Source: Paludibacteraceae bacterium (lineage in GTDB: Bacteria > Bacteroidota > Bacteroidia > Bacteroidales > Paludibacteraceae). Taken from it: DNA of 45,951 nucleotides. This document shows positions 26,136 through 35,400 of the stretch, one piece after another. The stretch is taken from positions 1 to 45,951 of the forward strand of contig JAHDRA010000008.1 of NCBI GenBank assembly GCA_018433525.1, read 5' to 3'. Positions within the stretch are counted from its first letter, which is position 1; every line of letters starts with the position of its first letter. Both the position numbers and the translations under genes were made by a program. The notes under the pieces were generated by a model. The model saw nothing but the letters and a program-made list of their open reading frames with translations, was not told the origin of the DNA and did not search any database.

Positions 26136-26711
26136 CTACAGCAAAAATCTAATGTTGGTAGTAAATAGTTTTACTGACACGGCGAGCAAAATAATGCCGA
26201 AAAATTTCCTTAAAATATAAATTCCTCCTTTCCCCATCCATTTTTCTATTTTGGATGTGAACCGTAACACGAAGAAAACAAAACAAATGTTCAGCACGAG
26301 CGCTATTATAATGTTTTCGATGGCATATTCTGCGCGTAAGGAAAGTAATGTGGTAAACGAACCTGGCCCCGCTATCAATGGAAAAGCGATCGGCACTACC
26401 GAAGAAGCTCCTTCCGGCCCTTTGTTCCTGAAAATTTCCACATCGAGAATCATTTCCAGCGAAAAAATAAAAATCACAAAAGATCCCGCAACAGCAAAAG
26501 ATTCGATATCGACATTGAAAAGTTTAAGAATCCAGTCGCCGGCAAATAAAAAAACCACCAGAATGACCAAAGCCACCACGCTGGTTTTTCCGGCATGAAC
26601 ATTTTCACCTTTACTTTTGATAGCCAAAATAATAGGCACCGAACCCAAAATATCAATAATGGCAAACAGTACCATAAAGGCACTGGCAATTTGTATTAAA
26701 CTGAAGTCCAT
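26136..26711 (-). CDS. MarC-family integral membrane protein
   Basis: 191 residues with six hydrophobic segments. The opening FMVLFAIIDILGSVPIIL and the central VPIAFPLIAGPGSFTTLLSL are MarC-family hallmarks. The family (also called UPF0056) was once linked to multiple antibiotic resistance; that link was later withdrawn and the substrate remains unknown. Single gene, convergent with purM. Confidence 0.88.
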   Translation of the reverse strand: MDFSLIQIASAFMVLFAIIDILGSVPIILAIKSKGENVHAGKTSVVALVILVVFLFAGDWILKLFNVDIESFAVAGSFVIFIFSLEMILDVEIFRNKGPEGASSVVPIAFPLIAGPGSFTTLLSLRAEYAIENIIIALVLNICFVFFVLRFTSKIEKWMGKGGIYILRKFFGIILLAVSVKLFTTNIRFLL

Positions 26712-26782
26712 AGTTTTAATTGTTTGTTGAGTTCTATTTCTTAAAGAAACAGTTTCAATTTAAAGTCGAATGAATTTTTCCC

Positions 26783-27207
26783 CTATTTGAATAAAAAGTC
26801 CATGTTAAATCTTCTGTCCCGCTCATCGGGTGCAAGTTCTACTTTTACAGGTAGTATATTTTGAAGTTGTCCATAAATCGTTTAACTTTGGGTTACATAA
26901 CCATCATAAATTCTGTCAATTACCTGTTGCATCATGTAATCGATGGAATCCTGTTCGGTTATTTAGGCAACTTCTGCATGGATCACTTCAGTTATCTAAA
27001 TAAAAGCTTTTTCCCAAGTTCAATAATATATTCTTTTGACCCGAGATTATCGAAATAATATTCACGCCATTCTTCCAAATTTTTTTGGTGTACATTTTCG
27101 AATCGACTCGGATGAGCTCCAACATTTTTTAAGAAATTTAATTGGAATCGATTCATTGCGCTATTGAATATGCTTTCTTTATCATTTATAGATCCGAAAT
27201 ACAGCAC
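26783..27207 (-). pseudogene. Decayed gene resembling an MjaI-type type II restriction endonuclease
   Basis: The frame open from 27207 to 26992 encodes FENVHQKNLEEWREYYFDNL and then stops. Downstream, after a shift of frame at about 26998, the sequence continues as ITEVIHAEVA, stop (26963-26965), ITEQDSIDYMMQQVIDRIY then DGYVTQS, stop (26882-26884), TIYGQLQNILPVKVELAPDE then RDRRFNMDFLFK, stop (26783-26785). The joined product is coherent, with strong amino-acid-like spacing. It resembles restriction enzymes of the MjaI group (EEW...YY, IDRTYDGY, VDF before the catalytic QxK). The catalytic tail is missing or degraded, and no partner methyltransferase is nearby. One frameshift and two nonsense codons make it a pseudogene. 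Family assignment is from memory and moderate; decay is seen directly. Confidence 0.5.
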
Positions 27208-27337
27208 TATAAGTTAATGAACTTTTTCAATCAAGTTCGTTCTCTTTATTCGCAATTCATCTGCGAATATAACACAGAATTCTCAATTTAGAAATTTATT
27301 GCATAAAAAATTCCTGAATTCCAATCCAGACCACTAC

Positions 27338-27380
27338 AAAAGTCAACAATGCTGCAAATATTTATTGCAACATTGTTGAC
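27338..27380 (-). terminator. Terminator after glnS
   Basis: GTCAACAATGCTGCAA (27342-27357) and TTGCAACATTGTTGAC (27365-27380) pair over 16 positions with one wobble. On the minus strand the hairpin is followed by TTTTG. It lies 18 nt after the glnS stop codon. Confidence 0.8.
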
Positions 27381-27397
27381 CAGTATTTGAGGTGATT

Positions 27398-29089
27398 TTA
27401 CTTATTGAGTTCTTTACTCCAGCTATCCTTGAGAGAGACAGTACGATTGAATATCAACTTGTCCGGAGTTGAGTCCAAATCGACTGTAAAATATCCAATG
27501 CGCTGAAACTGGAAATGTTCGAGAGGTTTGGCATATTTAAGTGAATTTTCCAGTTTGCAACCGGTAAGTATTTGTAAGGAATCGGGATTGAGTAATTCGC
27601 GAAAATCGCGTTCGTCGGCAGAAGGGTTTTCAACGTTAAATAAGCGGTCGTAGAGGCGTACTTCAGCTTCCACACAATGAGCAGCCGAAACCCAGTGAAG
27701 CGTTCCCTTCACCTTGCGATTGCTTTCAGGCATGCCGCTTTTTGTCATGGGGTCATATTCGCAATAAACTTCGGTAACAACACCATTTTCATCTTTTTTG
27801 CAACCCGTACATTTAACAATATAAGCACTTTTCAGCCGAACTTCCTGACCGGGCGTCAGGCGAAAATAATTTTTTGGAGGATTTTCCATAAAATCGTCTC
27901 TTTCAATAAAAAGCTCTCTCGAAAAGACAACTTCTCTGGTTCCAGCTTCAGGGTCTTCAGGATTATTTTGCGTTGTCATCATTTCTACTTTTCCTTCAGG
28001 ATAATTGGTAACAATCAGCTTGACGGGATGAAGTACGGCATTAACACGCATTGCCGTTTTGTTGAGACTTTCGCGGGCCGCATGTTCAAGCAATCCAATA
28101 TCGTTCAGCGCTTCAAATTTTGTATAGCCTATTTTATCAATAAAATTATGTATGGATTCAGGTGTAAAACCACGTCGACGCAAACCACAAAGTGTCGGCA
28201 TGCGGGGATCGTCCCAGCCACTGACAAACTTTTCCTGAACAAGTTGCAAAAGTTTACGCTTGCTCATGACGGTATAAGTAAGATTGAGACGATTGAATTC
28301 TATTTGTCGCGGTCGGTAATCGGTATCCTGATACTGATCGATAAACCAGTCGTAAAGTGGCCGATGAACTTCAAACTCAAGCGTACACAAAGAATGAGTA
28401 ACTCCTTCAAAATAATCGCACTGACCATGAGCAAAATCATACATCGGATAAACTTTCCATTGCCAACCCGTACGATGATGCGGATGGGAAGTAATAATCC
28501 TGTACATGATGGGATCGCGAAAGTGCATATTGGGAGAAGCCATATCGATTTTTGCCCTCAACACCATGCCGCCTTCGGGAATTTCACCATTCGTCATTTT
28601 TTGAAAAAGCGCAAGATTTTCTTCTATCGGACGATTCCGATAAGGACTTTCTATTCCGGGAACAGTAGGTGTACCTTTTTGTTTGGCTATGGTTTCGGCA
28701 CTTTGTTCGTCTACATAAGCCAACCCCTTTTTGATAAACAGAACTGCTAAATCCCAAAGTTTCTGAAAATAATCGGAAGCGTAGTAAACATTTTTCCACT
28801 GATAACCCAACCATTGAATGTCTTCCATTATGGAATCAACGTATTCAACATCTTCTTTTACCGGATTGGTATCATCAAAACGAAGATTACAAATTCCTCC
28901 GTATCTTTTTGCAATATCGAAATTCAGACAAATAGCCTTAGCATGTCCGATATGCAAATAACCGTTCGGTTCGGGAGGAAACCTTGTCTGAACACGTCCG
29001 CCATTTTTCCCTTCCTTAACGTCCTGATCAACAATAGCTTCAATGAAATTCAGATTTTTTTTTGGAGTTTCTTCTTCGTTAATTTTCAT
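27398..29089 (-). CDS. glnS: Glutaminyl-tRNA synthetase
   Basis: 563 residues from ATG 29089. Class I aminoacyl-tRNA synthetase that charges tRNA-Gln. The Rossmann fold has RFPPEPNGYLHIGHAKAI (HIGH motif), VMSKRK is the KMSKS equivalent and the C-terminal beta-barrel anticodon-binding domains cover about 340-555. A TTG at 29122 would add 11 residues, MRKNFLYHSEA, not typical of the family; the ATG is preferred. The gene follows lpxA by 55 nt and may be the last gene of the lipid A transcript. The presence of GlnRS indicates direct charging of tRNA-Gln. Confidence 0.96.
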   Translation of the reverse strand: MKINEEETPKKNLNFIEAIVDQDVKEGKNGGRVQTRFPPEPNGYLHIGHAKAICLNFDIAKRYGGICNLRFDDTNPVKEDVEYVDSIMEDIQWLGYQWKNVYYASDYFQKLWDLAVLFIKKGLAYVDEQSAETIAKQKGTPTVPGIESPYRNRPIEENLALFQKMTNGEIPEGGMVLRAKIDMASPNMHFRDPIMYRIITSHPHHRTGWQWKVYPMYDFAHGQCDYFEGVTHSLCTLEFEVHRPLYDWFIDQYQDTDYRPRQIEFNRLNLTYTVMSKRKLLQLVQEKFVSGWDDPRMPTLCGLRRRGFTPESIHNFIDKIGYTKFEALNDIGLLEHAARESLNKTAMRVNAVLHPVKLIVTNYPEGKVEMMTTQNNPEDPEAGTREVVFSRELFIERDDFMENPPKNYFRLTPGQEVRLKSAYIVKCTGCKKDENGVVTEVYCEYDPMTKSGMPESNRKVKGTLHWVSAAHCVEAEVRLYDRLFNVENPSADERDFRELLNPDSLQILTGCKLENSLKYAKPLEHFQFQRIGYFTVDLDSTPDKLIFNRTVSLKDSWSKELNK

Positions 29090-29144
29090 AGCTTCTGAAT
29101 GATATAAAAAATTTTTTCTCAAAAACAGAGAAATGAAATCAAGT

Positions 29145-29924
29145 TTATTCCAGAAAACTTTTGATAATCCCTCTTTGCGAATTTTTTATGAAAAGAAGAA
29201 TGTCATCACGTTCTTTGGTAGCGGGCAATTCGGCTTCGATACGATCTATGGCATTGCTCACATTCATTTTCGACAAAAAGATATAGCGATAAATTTCCTG
29301 AATAAAACCAATTTGTTCATTGGTAAATCCGCGTCGCCGCAAACCCACCGAATTGATTCCTTCAAATGACAGCGGCTCACGCCCTGCTTTCACGTAAGGT
29401 GGTACATCCTTATTCACTTTTGTTCCACCCTGAATAATTACATGCGACCCAATATGGGTAAATTGATGCACCAAGACGCCTCCACTGATCACCGCGTAAT
29501 CATCAATGAATACTTCGCCGGCAAGCTGCGTGGCATTGGACATAATGACATTGCTGCCAACAAAGCAATCATGTGCAATGTGGCAATAAGCCATGATCAG
29601 GCAATTGTCGCCAATTTGGGTTTTTCCTTTTGAAGCTGTGCCTCTGTTTACGGTAACACATTCGCGAATGGTGGTATTATCGCCAATAATGGCCAAAGTA
29701 TCTTCACCTTTGAATTTCAAATCCTGTGGAATAGCTGCAATTACGGCACCGGGAAAAATAGTACAGTTTTTCCCGATTCGGGCTCCTTCCAAAATGGTAA
29801 CATTCGGACCGATACGCGTTCCTTCGCCTATCTCCACATTTTTATCTATGGTAACAAATGGTTCAATGACTACCGACGGTGCAATTTTTGCATCCGGATG
29901 AATATATGCCAGCGGTTGTTTCAT
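29145..29924 (-). CDS. lpxA: UDP-N-acetylglucosamine acyltransferase
   Basis: 259-residue cytoplasmic enzyme performing the first step of lipid A synthesis, transferring a 3-hydroxyacyl chain from ACP to UDP-GlcNAc. The left-handed beta-helix is built of hexapeptide repeats (IGEGTR, IGPNVT, IGKNCT, IGDNTT, IGDNCL). The catalytic His is His118 in HIAHDC. The C-terminal helical domain has GINSVGLRRRGF. The start is 24 nt after the lpxC-fabZ stop, and all three lpx genes here share orientation. Length is close to that of the E. coli protein (262). Confidence 0.96.
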   Translation of the reverse strand: MKQPLAYIHPDAKIAPSVVIEPFVTIDKNVEIGEGTRIGPNVTILEGARIGKNCTIFPGAVIAAIPQDLKFKGEDTLAIIGDNTTIRECVTVNRGTASKGKTQIGDNCLIMAYCHIAHDCFVGSNVIMSNATQLAGEVFIDDYAVISGGVLVHQFTHIGSHVIIQGGTKVNKDVPPYVKAGREPLSFEGINSVGLRRRGFTNEQIGFIQEIYRYIFLSKMNVSNAIDRIEAELPATKERDDILLFIKNSQRGIIKSFLE

Positions 29925-29948
29925 TGTATGGGTGTAAATCTTTTAGTT

Positions 29949-31331
29949 TTATTTGTTTTTGATGATTTGTGCCATAAACTGGGCTTCAGCAACAATTTTT
30001 CCGCCTACAAAAGCGTAACCTTTCATATCGGTGCATCCATGACGAATTTCATCCATCATTTCTAATCGAAAAATAACTGTATCGCCCGGTACAACTTTCT
30101 GACGGAATTTTACATTGTCTATTTTCATAAAATAAGTAGAATATTTTTCGGGTTCCTCCACTTTGTTCAACACCAAAATTCCGGCAGTCTGCGCCATAGC
30201 TTCTACCAGAAGAACTCCGGGCATAACAGGTTCGTTGGGAAAATGTCCCATAAAAAACGTTTCGTTGCCGGATACATTTTTCACACCCACAATCACTCTT
30301 TCGTTGATATCGATAATTTTATCGACCAGCAGAAAAGGCCAGCGATGCGGCAAAAGTTTTCTAATAGCATTAATGTCCAATACGGGCGGAACCGAATCGT
30401 CGTACACAGGAGCCGAAACTTCCTGCTTTTTTATTTCCTTGCGAATGATTTTGGCCAGATTGGTATTTATTTTATGACCGGGATACTGCACAATAACTTT
30501 TGCTTTCAGTGGTTTCCCAATCAGGGAAAGGTCTCCGATAACATCCAGTAATTTATGTCGAGCAGGCTCATTGGGATAATTCAGTTCACCGTTGATATAT
30601 CCAAGTTTGGTTGCATCAATACGTGGCTGATGAAGTTTGTCGGTGAGTCTGTCCATCGTATCCTGCGACAATTCCTTATCGTAAATGACAAGTGCATTTT
30701 TCAAATCGCCACCTTTGATGAGATTCATGCTCAAGAGCGGTTCAATTTCGTGAACAAACACAAAAGTACGAGCAGAAGCAATTTCATCGGCAAATTTATC
30801 GAGTGAATCCAAACTTGCATACTGATTGGCAAGTACGGCAGAATCGAATCCTATGTGAACATCTACACTGAAAACATCATCGGGCAACAAAGTGATTTTG
30901 GAGTTGGAATCGGGAAGTGAATATTCAATTTTTTTTCTTACCACATAAAAATCTTTTTCCGCTTTCTGTTCAATAATTCCGACCTCTTTAATTTTTTCTG
31001 CATAAAAGCGGGCACTTCCATCCAAAATGGGGAATTCAGGTGCATTGACTTCTATCAGGCAATTGTCGATACCAAAAGCATAAAGCGCAGCCAACGCATG
31101 TTCTACCGTGCTTACTTGAACGTCGCCTTTTTGTAGAACAGTTCCACGTACCGTGTGGGTAACATTTTCTGCCAATGCTTCAATGATAACGGGTTCTTCC
31201 AGATCAATACGTTTTAACTTTATTCCATGATTTTCTGGAGCCGGCAAAAAGGTAATCACAATATCCAAACCTGTGTGTAAGCCTTTTCCTTCTAATGTAA
31301 AAGATTCCTTTAATGTTCTTTGTCTCGTCAT
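29949..31331 (-). CDS. lpxC-fabZ: Bifunctional UDP-3-O-acyl-N-acetylglucosamine deacetylase / 3-hydroxyacyl-ACP dehydratase
   Basis: 460-residue fusion. LpxC (about 1-305) is the zinc deacetylase committing to lipid A synthesis. VSTVEHALAAL gives zinc ligand His78, and HKLLDVIGDL gives His259 and Asp263. FabZ (about 317-460) dehydrates 3-hydroxyacyl-ACP. LPHRWPFLLVDKI precedes GHFPNEPVMPG with catalytic His363, and EAMAQTAG gives Glu377. All catalytic residues are present, so both halves should be active. The fusion is standard in Bacteroidota and ties the branch point between lipid A and phospholipid acyl chains into one polypeptide. Flanked by lpxD upstream and lpxA downstream. Confidence 0.96.
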   Translation of the reverse strand: MTRQRTLKESFTLEGKGLHTGLDIVITFLPAPENHGIKLKRIDLEEPVIIEALAENVTHTVRGTVLQKGDVQVSTVEHALAALYAFGIDNCLIEVNAPEFPILDGSARFYAEKIKEVGIIEQKAEKDFYVVRKKIEYSLPDSNSKITLLPDDVFSVDVHIGFDSAVLANQYASLDSLDKFADEIASARTFVFVHEIEPLLSMNLIKGGDLKNALVIYDKELSQDTMDRLTDKLHQPRIDATKLGYINGELNYPNEPARHKLLDVIGDLSLIGKPLKAKVIVQYPGHKINTNLAKIIRKEIKKQEVSAPVYDDSVPPVLDINAIRKLLPHRWPFLLVDKIIDINERVIVGVKNVSGNETFFMGHFPNEPVMPGVLLVEAMAQTAGILVLNKVEEPEKYSTYFMKIDNVKFRQKVVPGDTVIFRLEMMDEIRHGCTDMKGYAFVGGKIVAEAQFMAQIIKNK

Positions 31332-31391
31332 TTGTTTTTGATTAACAATTTTTATGCATTTGAGGCAGTCAAAAAAAAATTTCAGAAAAAA

Positions 31392-32444
31392 TTATTTTTC
31401 TGAAGTTTTAGTTTTTTCCAGCTCTTCTACCTTATTTTGTAATTCTATCACCATTTTTTGTAAATCGGAGAGATTTTTAAATACAATGGAAGAACGGCGA
31501 AAATTCTGAATGGGAATAGCAGGAGAACCGATAATAATCTGACCGGGAGTTTTTACCGAATTGGCAACACCCGACTGTGCCCCGATTTGGGTATTGTCAG
31601 CAATCTGCAAATGTCCAACTATACCGACCTGTCCGCCTATCACACAATTTTTCCCTATTTTGGTTGAACCGGCAATGCCTGTTTGCGCTACAATTACTGT
31701 GTTTTCACCAATTTCGTCGTTATGGGCTATTTGCACCAGATTATCAATTTTCACACCTTTGTGAACAATGGTGCTTCCCAACGTAGCGCGATCAATGGTG
31801 GTGTTGGCTCCAACTTCTATATCGTCTTCCAACACGACATTCCCTATTTGGGTAATTTTTTTGTAAGTACCATCTTCCGACTGGGCAAAACCAAAACCAT
31901 CGGCACCAATTACCACACCGGAATGCAGAATGCAATTGTTGCCAATGCTACAATCGGGATAAACATGTACACCTGAAAACAATATGGTATTTTCGCCTAC
32001 CGAAGAATTGTCTTCGATATTGCTATGAGAATGAATTTGCGTGTTTTTTCCTATTTTTACATTTTCACCCACATAAACAAAGGGAGCAATGTAAACATCT
32101 TCACCAATTTGGGCAGTAGAAGCTATGAAAGCCAATGGAGAAATGCCCTTTTTTTTGGGTTTGCTCTGTTCGACCAGCGAAAAAAGCTGCGCCAAACATT
32201 CATACGCATTGTTGACACGAATAAGCGTCGCTGGAATTTCTTTCTCAGGCTTGAAATCCTTGTTTACCAATACAATGCTTGCATTACAATCGTAAATATA
32301 ATGACTGTATTTTGGATTGGACAAAAATGTTATGGTTCCTGGTTTTCCTTCCTCTATTTTAGAAAAATTACTTACCTTTACTGATGGGTCTCCTTCCACC
32401 TGGCCACCTAAAAAATCTGCAATTTGCTGAGCTGTAAACTCCAT
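31392..32444 (-). CDS. lpxD: UDP-3-O-(3-hydroxyacyl)glucosamine N-acyltransferase
   Basis: 350 residues from ATG 32444, third acylation-pathway enzyme of lipid A synthesis. The N-terminal uridine-binding domain ([14 protein letters not shown] to about residue 95) precedes a left-handed beta-helix of hexapeptide repeats (IGEDVY, IGKNTQ, IGNNCI, IGENTV, IGKNCV). The catalytic His is in [10 protein letters not shown]. The C-terminal helix carries [20 protein letters not shown], a likely trimer coiled coil. The TTG at 32468 is in frame but overlaps the promoter element TACTTTTG, so it cannot be the start if that promoter is used. First gene of the lpxD, lpxC-fabZ, lpxA run. Confidence 0.95.
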   Translation of the reverse strand: MEFTAQQIADFLGGQVEGDPSVKVSNFSKIEEGKPGTITFLSNPKYSHYIYDCNASIVLVNKDFKPEKEIPATLIRVNNAYECLAQLFSLVEQSKPKKKGISPLAFIASTAQIGEDVYIAPFVYVGENVKIGKNTQIHSHSNIEDNSSVGENTILFSGVHVYPDCSIGNNCILHSGVVIGADGFGFAQSEDGTYKKITQIGNVVLEDDIEVGANTTIDRATLGSTIVHKGVKIDNLVQIAHNDEIGENTVIVAQTGIAGSTKIGKNCVIGGQVGIVGHLQIADNTQIGAQSGVANSVKTPGQIIIGSPAIPIQNFRRSSIVFKNLSDLQKMVIELQNKVEELEKTKTSEK

Positions 32445-32465
32445 AGTTTTTAAAAATTTTGGGTA

Positions 32466-32473
32466 CAAAAGTA
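32466..32473 (-). promoter_or_regulatory. Promoter (-7 element) of the lpx genes
   Basis: CAAAAGTA on the plus strand reads TACTTTTG on the minus strand. It predicts transcription start near 32459, about 15 nt before the lpxD ATG, and rules against the upstream TTG start. The -33 element is not evident. Confidence 0.6.
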
Positions 32474-32558
32474 CGAAAGAATTTTTAATTATTCACTTTG
32501 TAACACTTGTTATTTTTATTCTACAATTTTATTTTACAGAAAAATATCTTGCTGTCGG

Positions 32559-33827
32559 CTAAATTCGGCAATAACAGAAATAATTCTTGTAAACTTTCTT
32601 GGTCAAAACATTTATATTAAGCATATCGGACGCGTCGGCAATATCTTTCACCGTTCCATCTTTGTATAGAATGTTAATTTTCTCATCAACAGGGTCATAC
32701 GTATCTGTGCTGACGATTTCCTCTCCCATGAAATATTCGGCTTCCTGCTGCGAAACATCAAAATACCGGCTGTATTTTTTCAATAATTCCTCTTTTTTTG
32801 TTTCGTCCAAAGGCTCCTGCAGCATTTCTACCTTAAACAATTTTCTGTTGATAAAAGCATTGCAAAGAAAAGAAAGAACTTTATCGGGATGGTGAGCCCA
32901 AACTTTGATGGCACAAATCACATCCGAATCATCAAGCTGAACAAAATAATCCAATGCTTCGGTTGAACGAACAAAATTCTGCTTGTCCAGATGATGATAG
33001 AGAAAATAATGCAAAGCAGGAGAAGCAAATAATGTTTCACCAACGGAAGCAAGTTCCTTGGCACGCTTGAGAATATTTGTCAACATTTTTTCGGTAGCAA
33101 CCAGCGTTTTGTGCAAATACACCTGCCAGTACATCAAACGACGTGCCACCAGAAATTTTTCAATGGAATAAATTCCTTTCAACTCAACGACCAATTCTCC
33201 GTGAAAAACATTCAACATTTTGATAATACGCGCCGAACCAATGATACCTTCACTGACTCCGCAAAAAAAGCTGTCTCTGCTCAAGTAATCCATTCGATCC
33301 ATGTCGAGTTGTCCCGAAACCAACTGATGAAGAAATTTTTTAGGATAATGGCCACTAAATATTTCCAGCGCCAAAGCCAAATTATTATTCATTTCTTTAT
33401 TCAATTGCTGCATGAGCATTATTGAAATTTCTTCATGGTGAATTCCTTTTACCAAGCTGTTTTCCAAAGCATGAGAAAACGGGCCGTGTCCAATGTCGTG
33501 CAGCAACATGCACGCCCGGGCAGCCTGCTCTTCTTCGCCGGAAATCACATGACCTTTCTGACGCAACTCTTCAATGGCTTCACCCATTAAGTGCATGGCC
33601 CCCAACGAATGTTGCAAACGGGTATGTTGCGCTCCCGGATAAACATAGAACGAAACACCCAATTGCTTGATGCGGTTTAATCTTTGAAAATAAGGATGCT
33701 GAATAATTTCATATAAAAAATCATCCGGTATGTTGATAAAACCAAAAACCGGATCATTGATAATTTTGAGTTTGTTGGGTTGTATCCGACTTTCTCCGAG
33801 CGAGTTGTTTCCCGAGATATTTGTCAT
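32559..33827 (-). CDS. HD-domain phosphohydrolase
   Basis: 422 residues. HD superfamily of the dGTPase/SAMHD1-like group: HTRLQHSLGAMHL (His73), MLLHDIGHGPFSHALE (His110-Asp111) and LDMDRMDYLSRDSFFCGV provide the metal-binding residues. The C-terminal half is helical and typical of Bacteroidota homologs. A nucleotide or phosphoester substrate is expected, but I cannot tell which. The ATG is 1 nt after the pepD stop, so the two genes are translationally coupled. Confidence 0.88.
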   Translation of the reverse strand: MTNISGNNSLGESRIQPNKLKIINDPVFGFINIPDDFLYEIIQHPYFQRLNRIKQLGVSFYVYPGAQHTRLQHSLGAMHLMGEAIEELRQKGHVISGEEEQAARACMLLHDIGHGPFSHALENSLVKGIHHEEISIMLMQQLNKEMNNNLALALEIFSGHYPKKFLHQLVSGQLDMDRMDYLSRDSFFCGVSEGIIGSARIIKMLNVFHGELVVELKGIYSIEKFLVARRLMYWQVYLHKTLVATEKMLTNILKRAKELASVGETLFASPALHYFLYHHLDKQNFVRSTEALDYFVQLDDSDVICAIKVWAHHPDKVLSFLCNAFINRKLFKVEMLQEPLDETKKEELLKKYSRYFDVSQQEAEYFMGEEIVSTDTYDPVDEKINILYKDGTVKDIADASDMLNINVLTKKVYKNYFCYCRI

Positions 33828-33828
33828 T

Positions 33829-35271
33829 TCAGCTTTTTTCGAGAATTTTAAGCAACCATTGCCAACATTTCCGGGTAGAAGAGATACTTAACCGCTCATT
33901 GGGAGAATGAACTCCATACATTTGCGGTCCAATGGAAATCATGTCGAGATAAGGATATTTTTTCAGAAAAAGTCCGCATTCCAGTCCGGCATGAATAGCC
34001 CGAACTTTCGGTTCTTCACACGTGATATTTTTGTAACAAACTTTGGCTTTCTGCAATATTTCGGAATTCAAATTGGGTTTCCAGCCCGGATATCCTTCAC
34101 CATGCGTTGCTTGAGCTTGTGCAAGTGTAAAGACAGATTCAACCTGATGGGCAATGTCGAACTTGGCCGATTCAACGGAACTGCGCTGGCTGGTTATGAT
34201 AAGAAAAGAATTATTTTCCTGCATTCGGACAGAAGCCAGATTGGTGGAAGTTTCCACCAGATTGGGCATATCTCTGCTAAAAGCCTTTACTCCATGTGGA
34301 CAGGCATAAAGTGCATTTAAAAGCTTATCGGAAGATTTCTTGTCGAGTACCTGATCGGGAATTTCTTCTGAAGAAATAAGGATTTGCAAAGCCGGTTCAT
34401 CTTCTTTGAGTTCACCCTCTATTTCCGCAATAAATTCGTTGAGTAACACACGAAGTTTTTCCTTATCCTCAAAAGGTACGGAAGCTACGACTTCGGCTTC
34501 GCGTGGAATGGCATTGTGCAAATTTCCTCCCCGAAAAGTATGGATTCTCAAATCAAGTTTTTTGTTTACATTCCACAGAAAACGATTCAGAATTTTTATG
34601 GCATTTCCGTGTCTTTTGTCAATGTCGTCGCCGGAATGTCCACCTTTCAATCCTTTCACGGTCAGCGAGAAGGAAAAGTAATTATTCGGAGATTTTTCAG
34701 CTATAAAAGGAAAATTTATTGTCGTATCGATACCTCCGGCACAACCGATAAAAATAACACCATCATCTTCCGAATCCAGATTGATAAGAATTTGTCCGCT
34801 GAGGAAATGATCTTCAATAGCCGAAGCTCCGGTCAGTCCTGTTTCTTCATCAACAGTAAAAAGGCACTCGAGCGCCGGATGTGAAATGTTGTCGGAAGTA
34901 AGCACAGCAAGCATCATAGCCATGCCTATGCCGTTGTCGGCTCCTAAAGTTGTACCTTCCGCCTTTATCCAATCACCATCAATAAACGTTTGAATGGGGT
35001 CGGAGTCAAAATTGTGCTGCACATCGCCATCTTTTTCACAAACCATATCCATGTGCGACTGAAGAATGATTTTTTTGTGATTTTCGTAACCGAATGTTGC
35101 CGGTTTACAAATCAGCACATTCCCTGCCTGGTCTGTTTTTGCCTCAAGTCGGTATTGTTGGGCAACATCCAGCAAATATTCCCTTATTTTTTCTTCTTTT
35201 TTTGAAGGTCGGGGAATTTGGGTGATTTCCCCGAAAAATTTCCAAACAACTGAAGGCTCGAGATTTTCCAT
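33829..35271 (-). CDS. pepD: Aminoacyl-histidine dipeptidase (Xaa-His dipeptidase)
   Basis: 480-residue M20-family zinc peptidase that hydrolyses Xaa-His and related dipeptides. ILQSHMDMVCEKD gives His73 and Asp75, GTTLGADNGIG gives the bridging Asp112, and TVDEETGLTGA gives Glu142/143. The lid domain lies between about 200 and 390 (GGHSGDDIDKRHGNAI). AIHAGLECG near the C-terminus provides another conserved metal ligand region. Full length. First gene of a two-gene unit with the HD phosphohydrolase. A TATCTTTG element lies 37 nt upstream of the ATG. Confidence 0.94.
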   Translation of the reverse strand: MENLEPSVVWKFFGEITQIPRPSKKEEKIREYLLDVAQQYRLEAKTDQAGNVLICKPATFGYENHKKIILQSHMDMVCEKDGDVQHNFDSDPIQTFIDGDWIKAEGTTLGADNGIGMAMMLAVLTSDNISHPALECLFTVDEETGLTGASAIEDHFLSGQILINLDSEDDGVIFIGCAGGIDTTINFPFIAEKSPNNYFSFSLTVKGLKGGHSGDDIDKRHGNAIKILNRFLWNVNKKLDLRIHTFRGGNLHNAIPREAEVVASVPFEDKEKLRVLLNEFIAEIEGELKEDEPALQILISSEEIPDQVLDKKSSDKLLNALYACPHGVKAFSRDMPNLVETSTNLASVRMQENNSFLIITSQRSSVESAKFDIAHQVESVFTLAQAQATHGEGYPGWKPNLNSEILQKAKVCYKNITCEEPKVRAIHAGLECGLFLKKYPYLDMISIGPQMYGVHSPNERLSISSTRKCWQWLLKILEKS

Positions 35272-35307
35272 AAATTGATTGTTGTACGTTGAGGAAAATT
35301 AAACTCA

Positions 35308-35315
35308 CAAAGATA
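35308..35315 (-). promoter_or_regulatory. Promoter (-7 element) of pepD
   Basis: CAAAGATA on the plus strand reads TATCTTTG on the minus strand. A TTG lies 16 nt further upstream on the minus strand, slightly closer than the usual 19. Predicted leader is about 30 nt. Confidence 0.6.
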
Positions 35316-35400
35316 TTTAAAATTTTTGTAACAACAGAAAGACCGACAGTAATTTTGAATTTTTATGCAGGTTTCCAAAGCTTATGGAAGAAGGGTCTGA

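Noticed and set aside
26091..26161. CTACCAA/TTGGTAG inverted repeat between purM and marC
   Set aside because: Seven base pairs with a loop of over 50 nt and reaching into the marC coding region; likely chance.
26861..27058. Plus-strand 65-codon frame between marC and glnS
   Set aside because: Overlaps the decayed restriction-endonuclease-like sequence on the minus strand, which explains the region better.
27677..28750. Plus-strand open frame of 357 codons opposite glnS
   Set aside because: Exactly antisense to conserved glnS codons; composition (many Phe, Lys, Arg, Ile) is that of a reverse-strand shadow, and GlnRS motifs fix the real strand.
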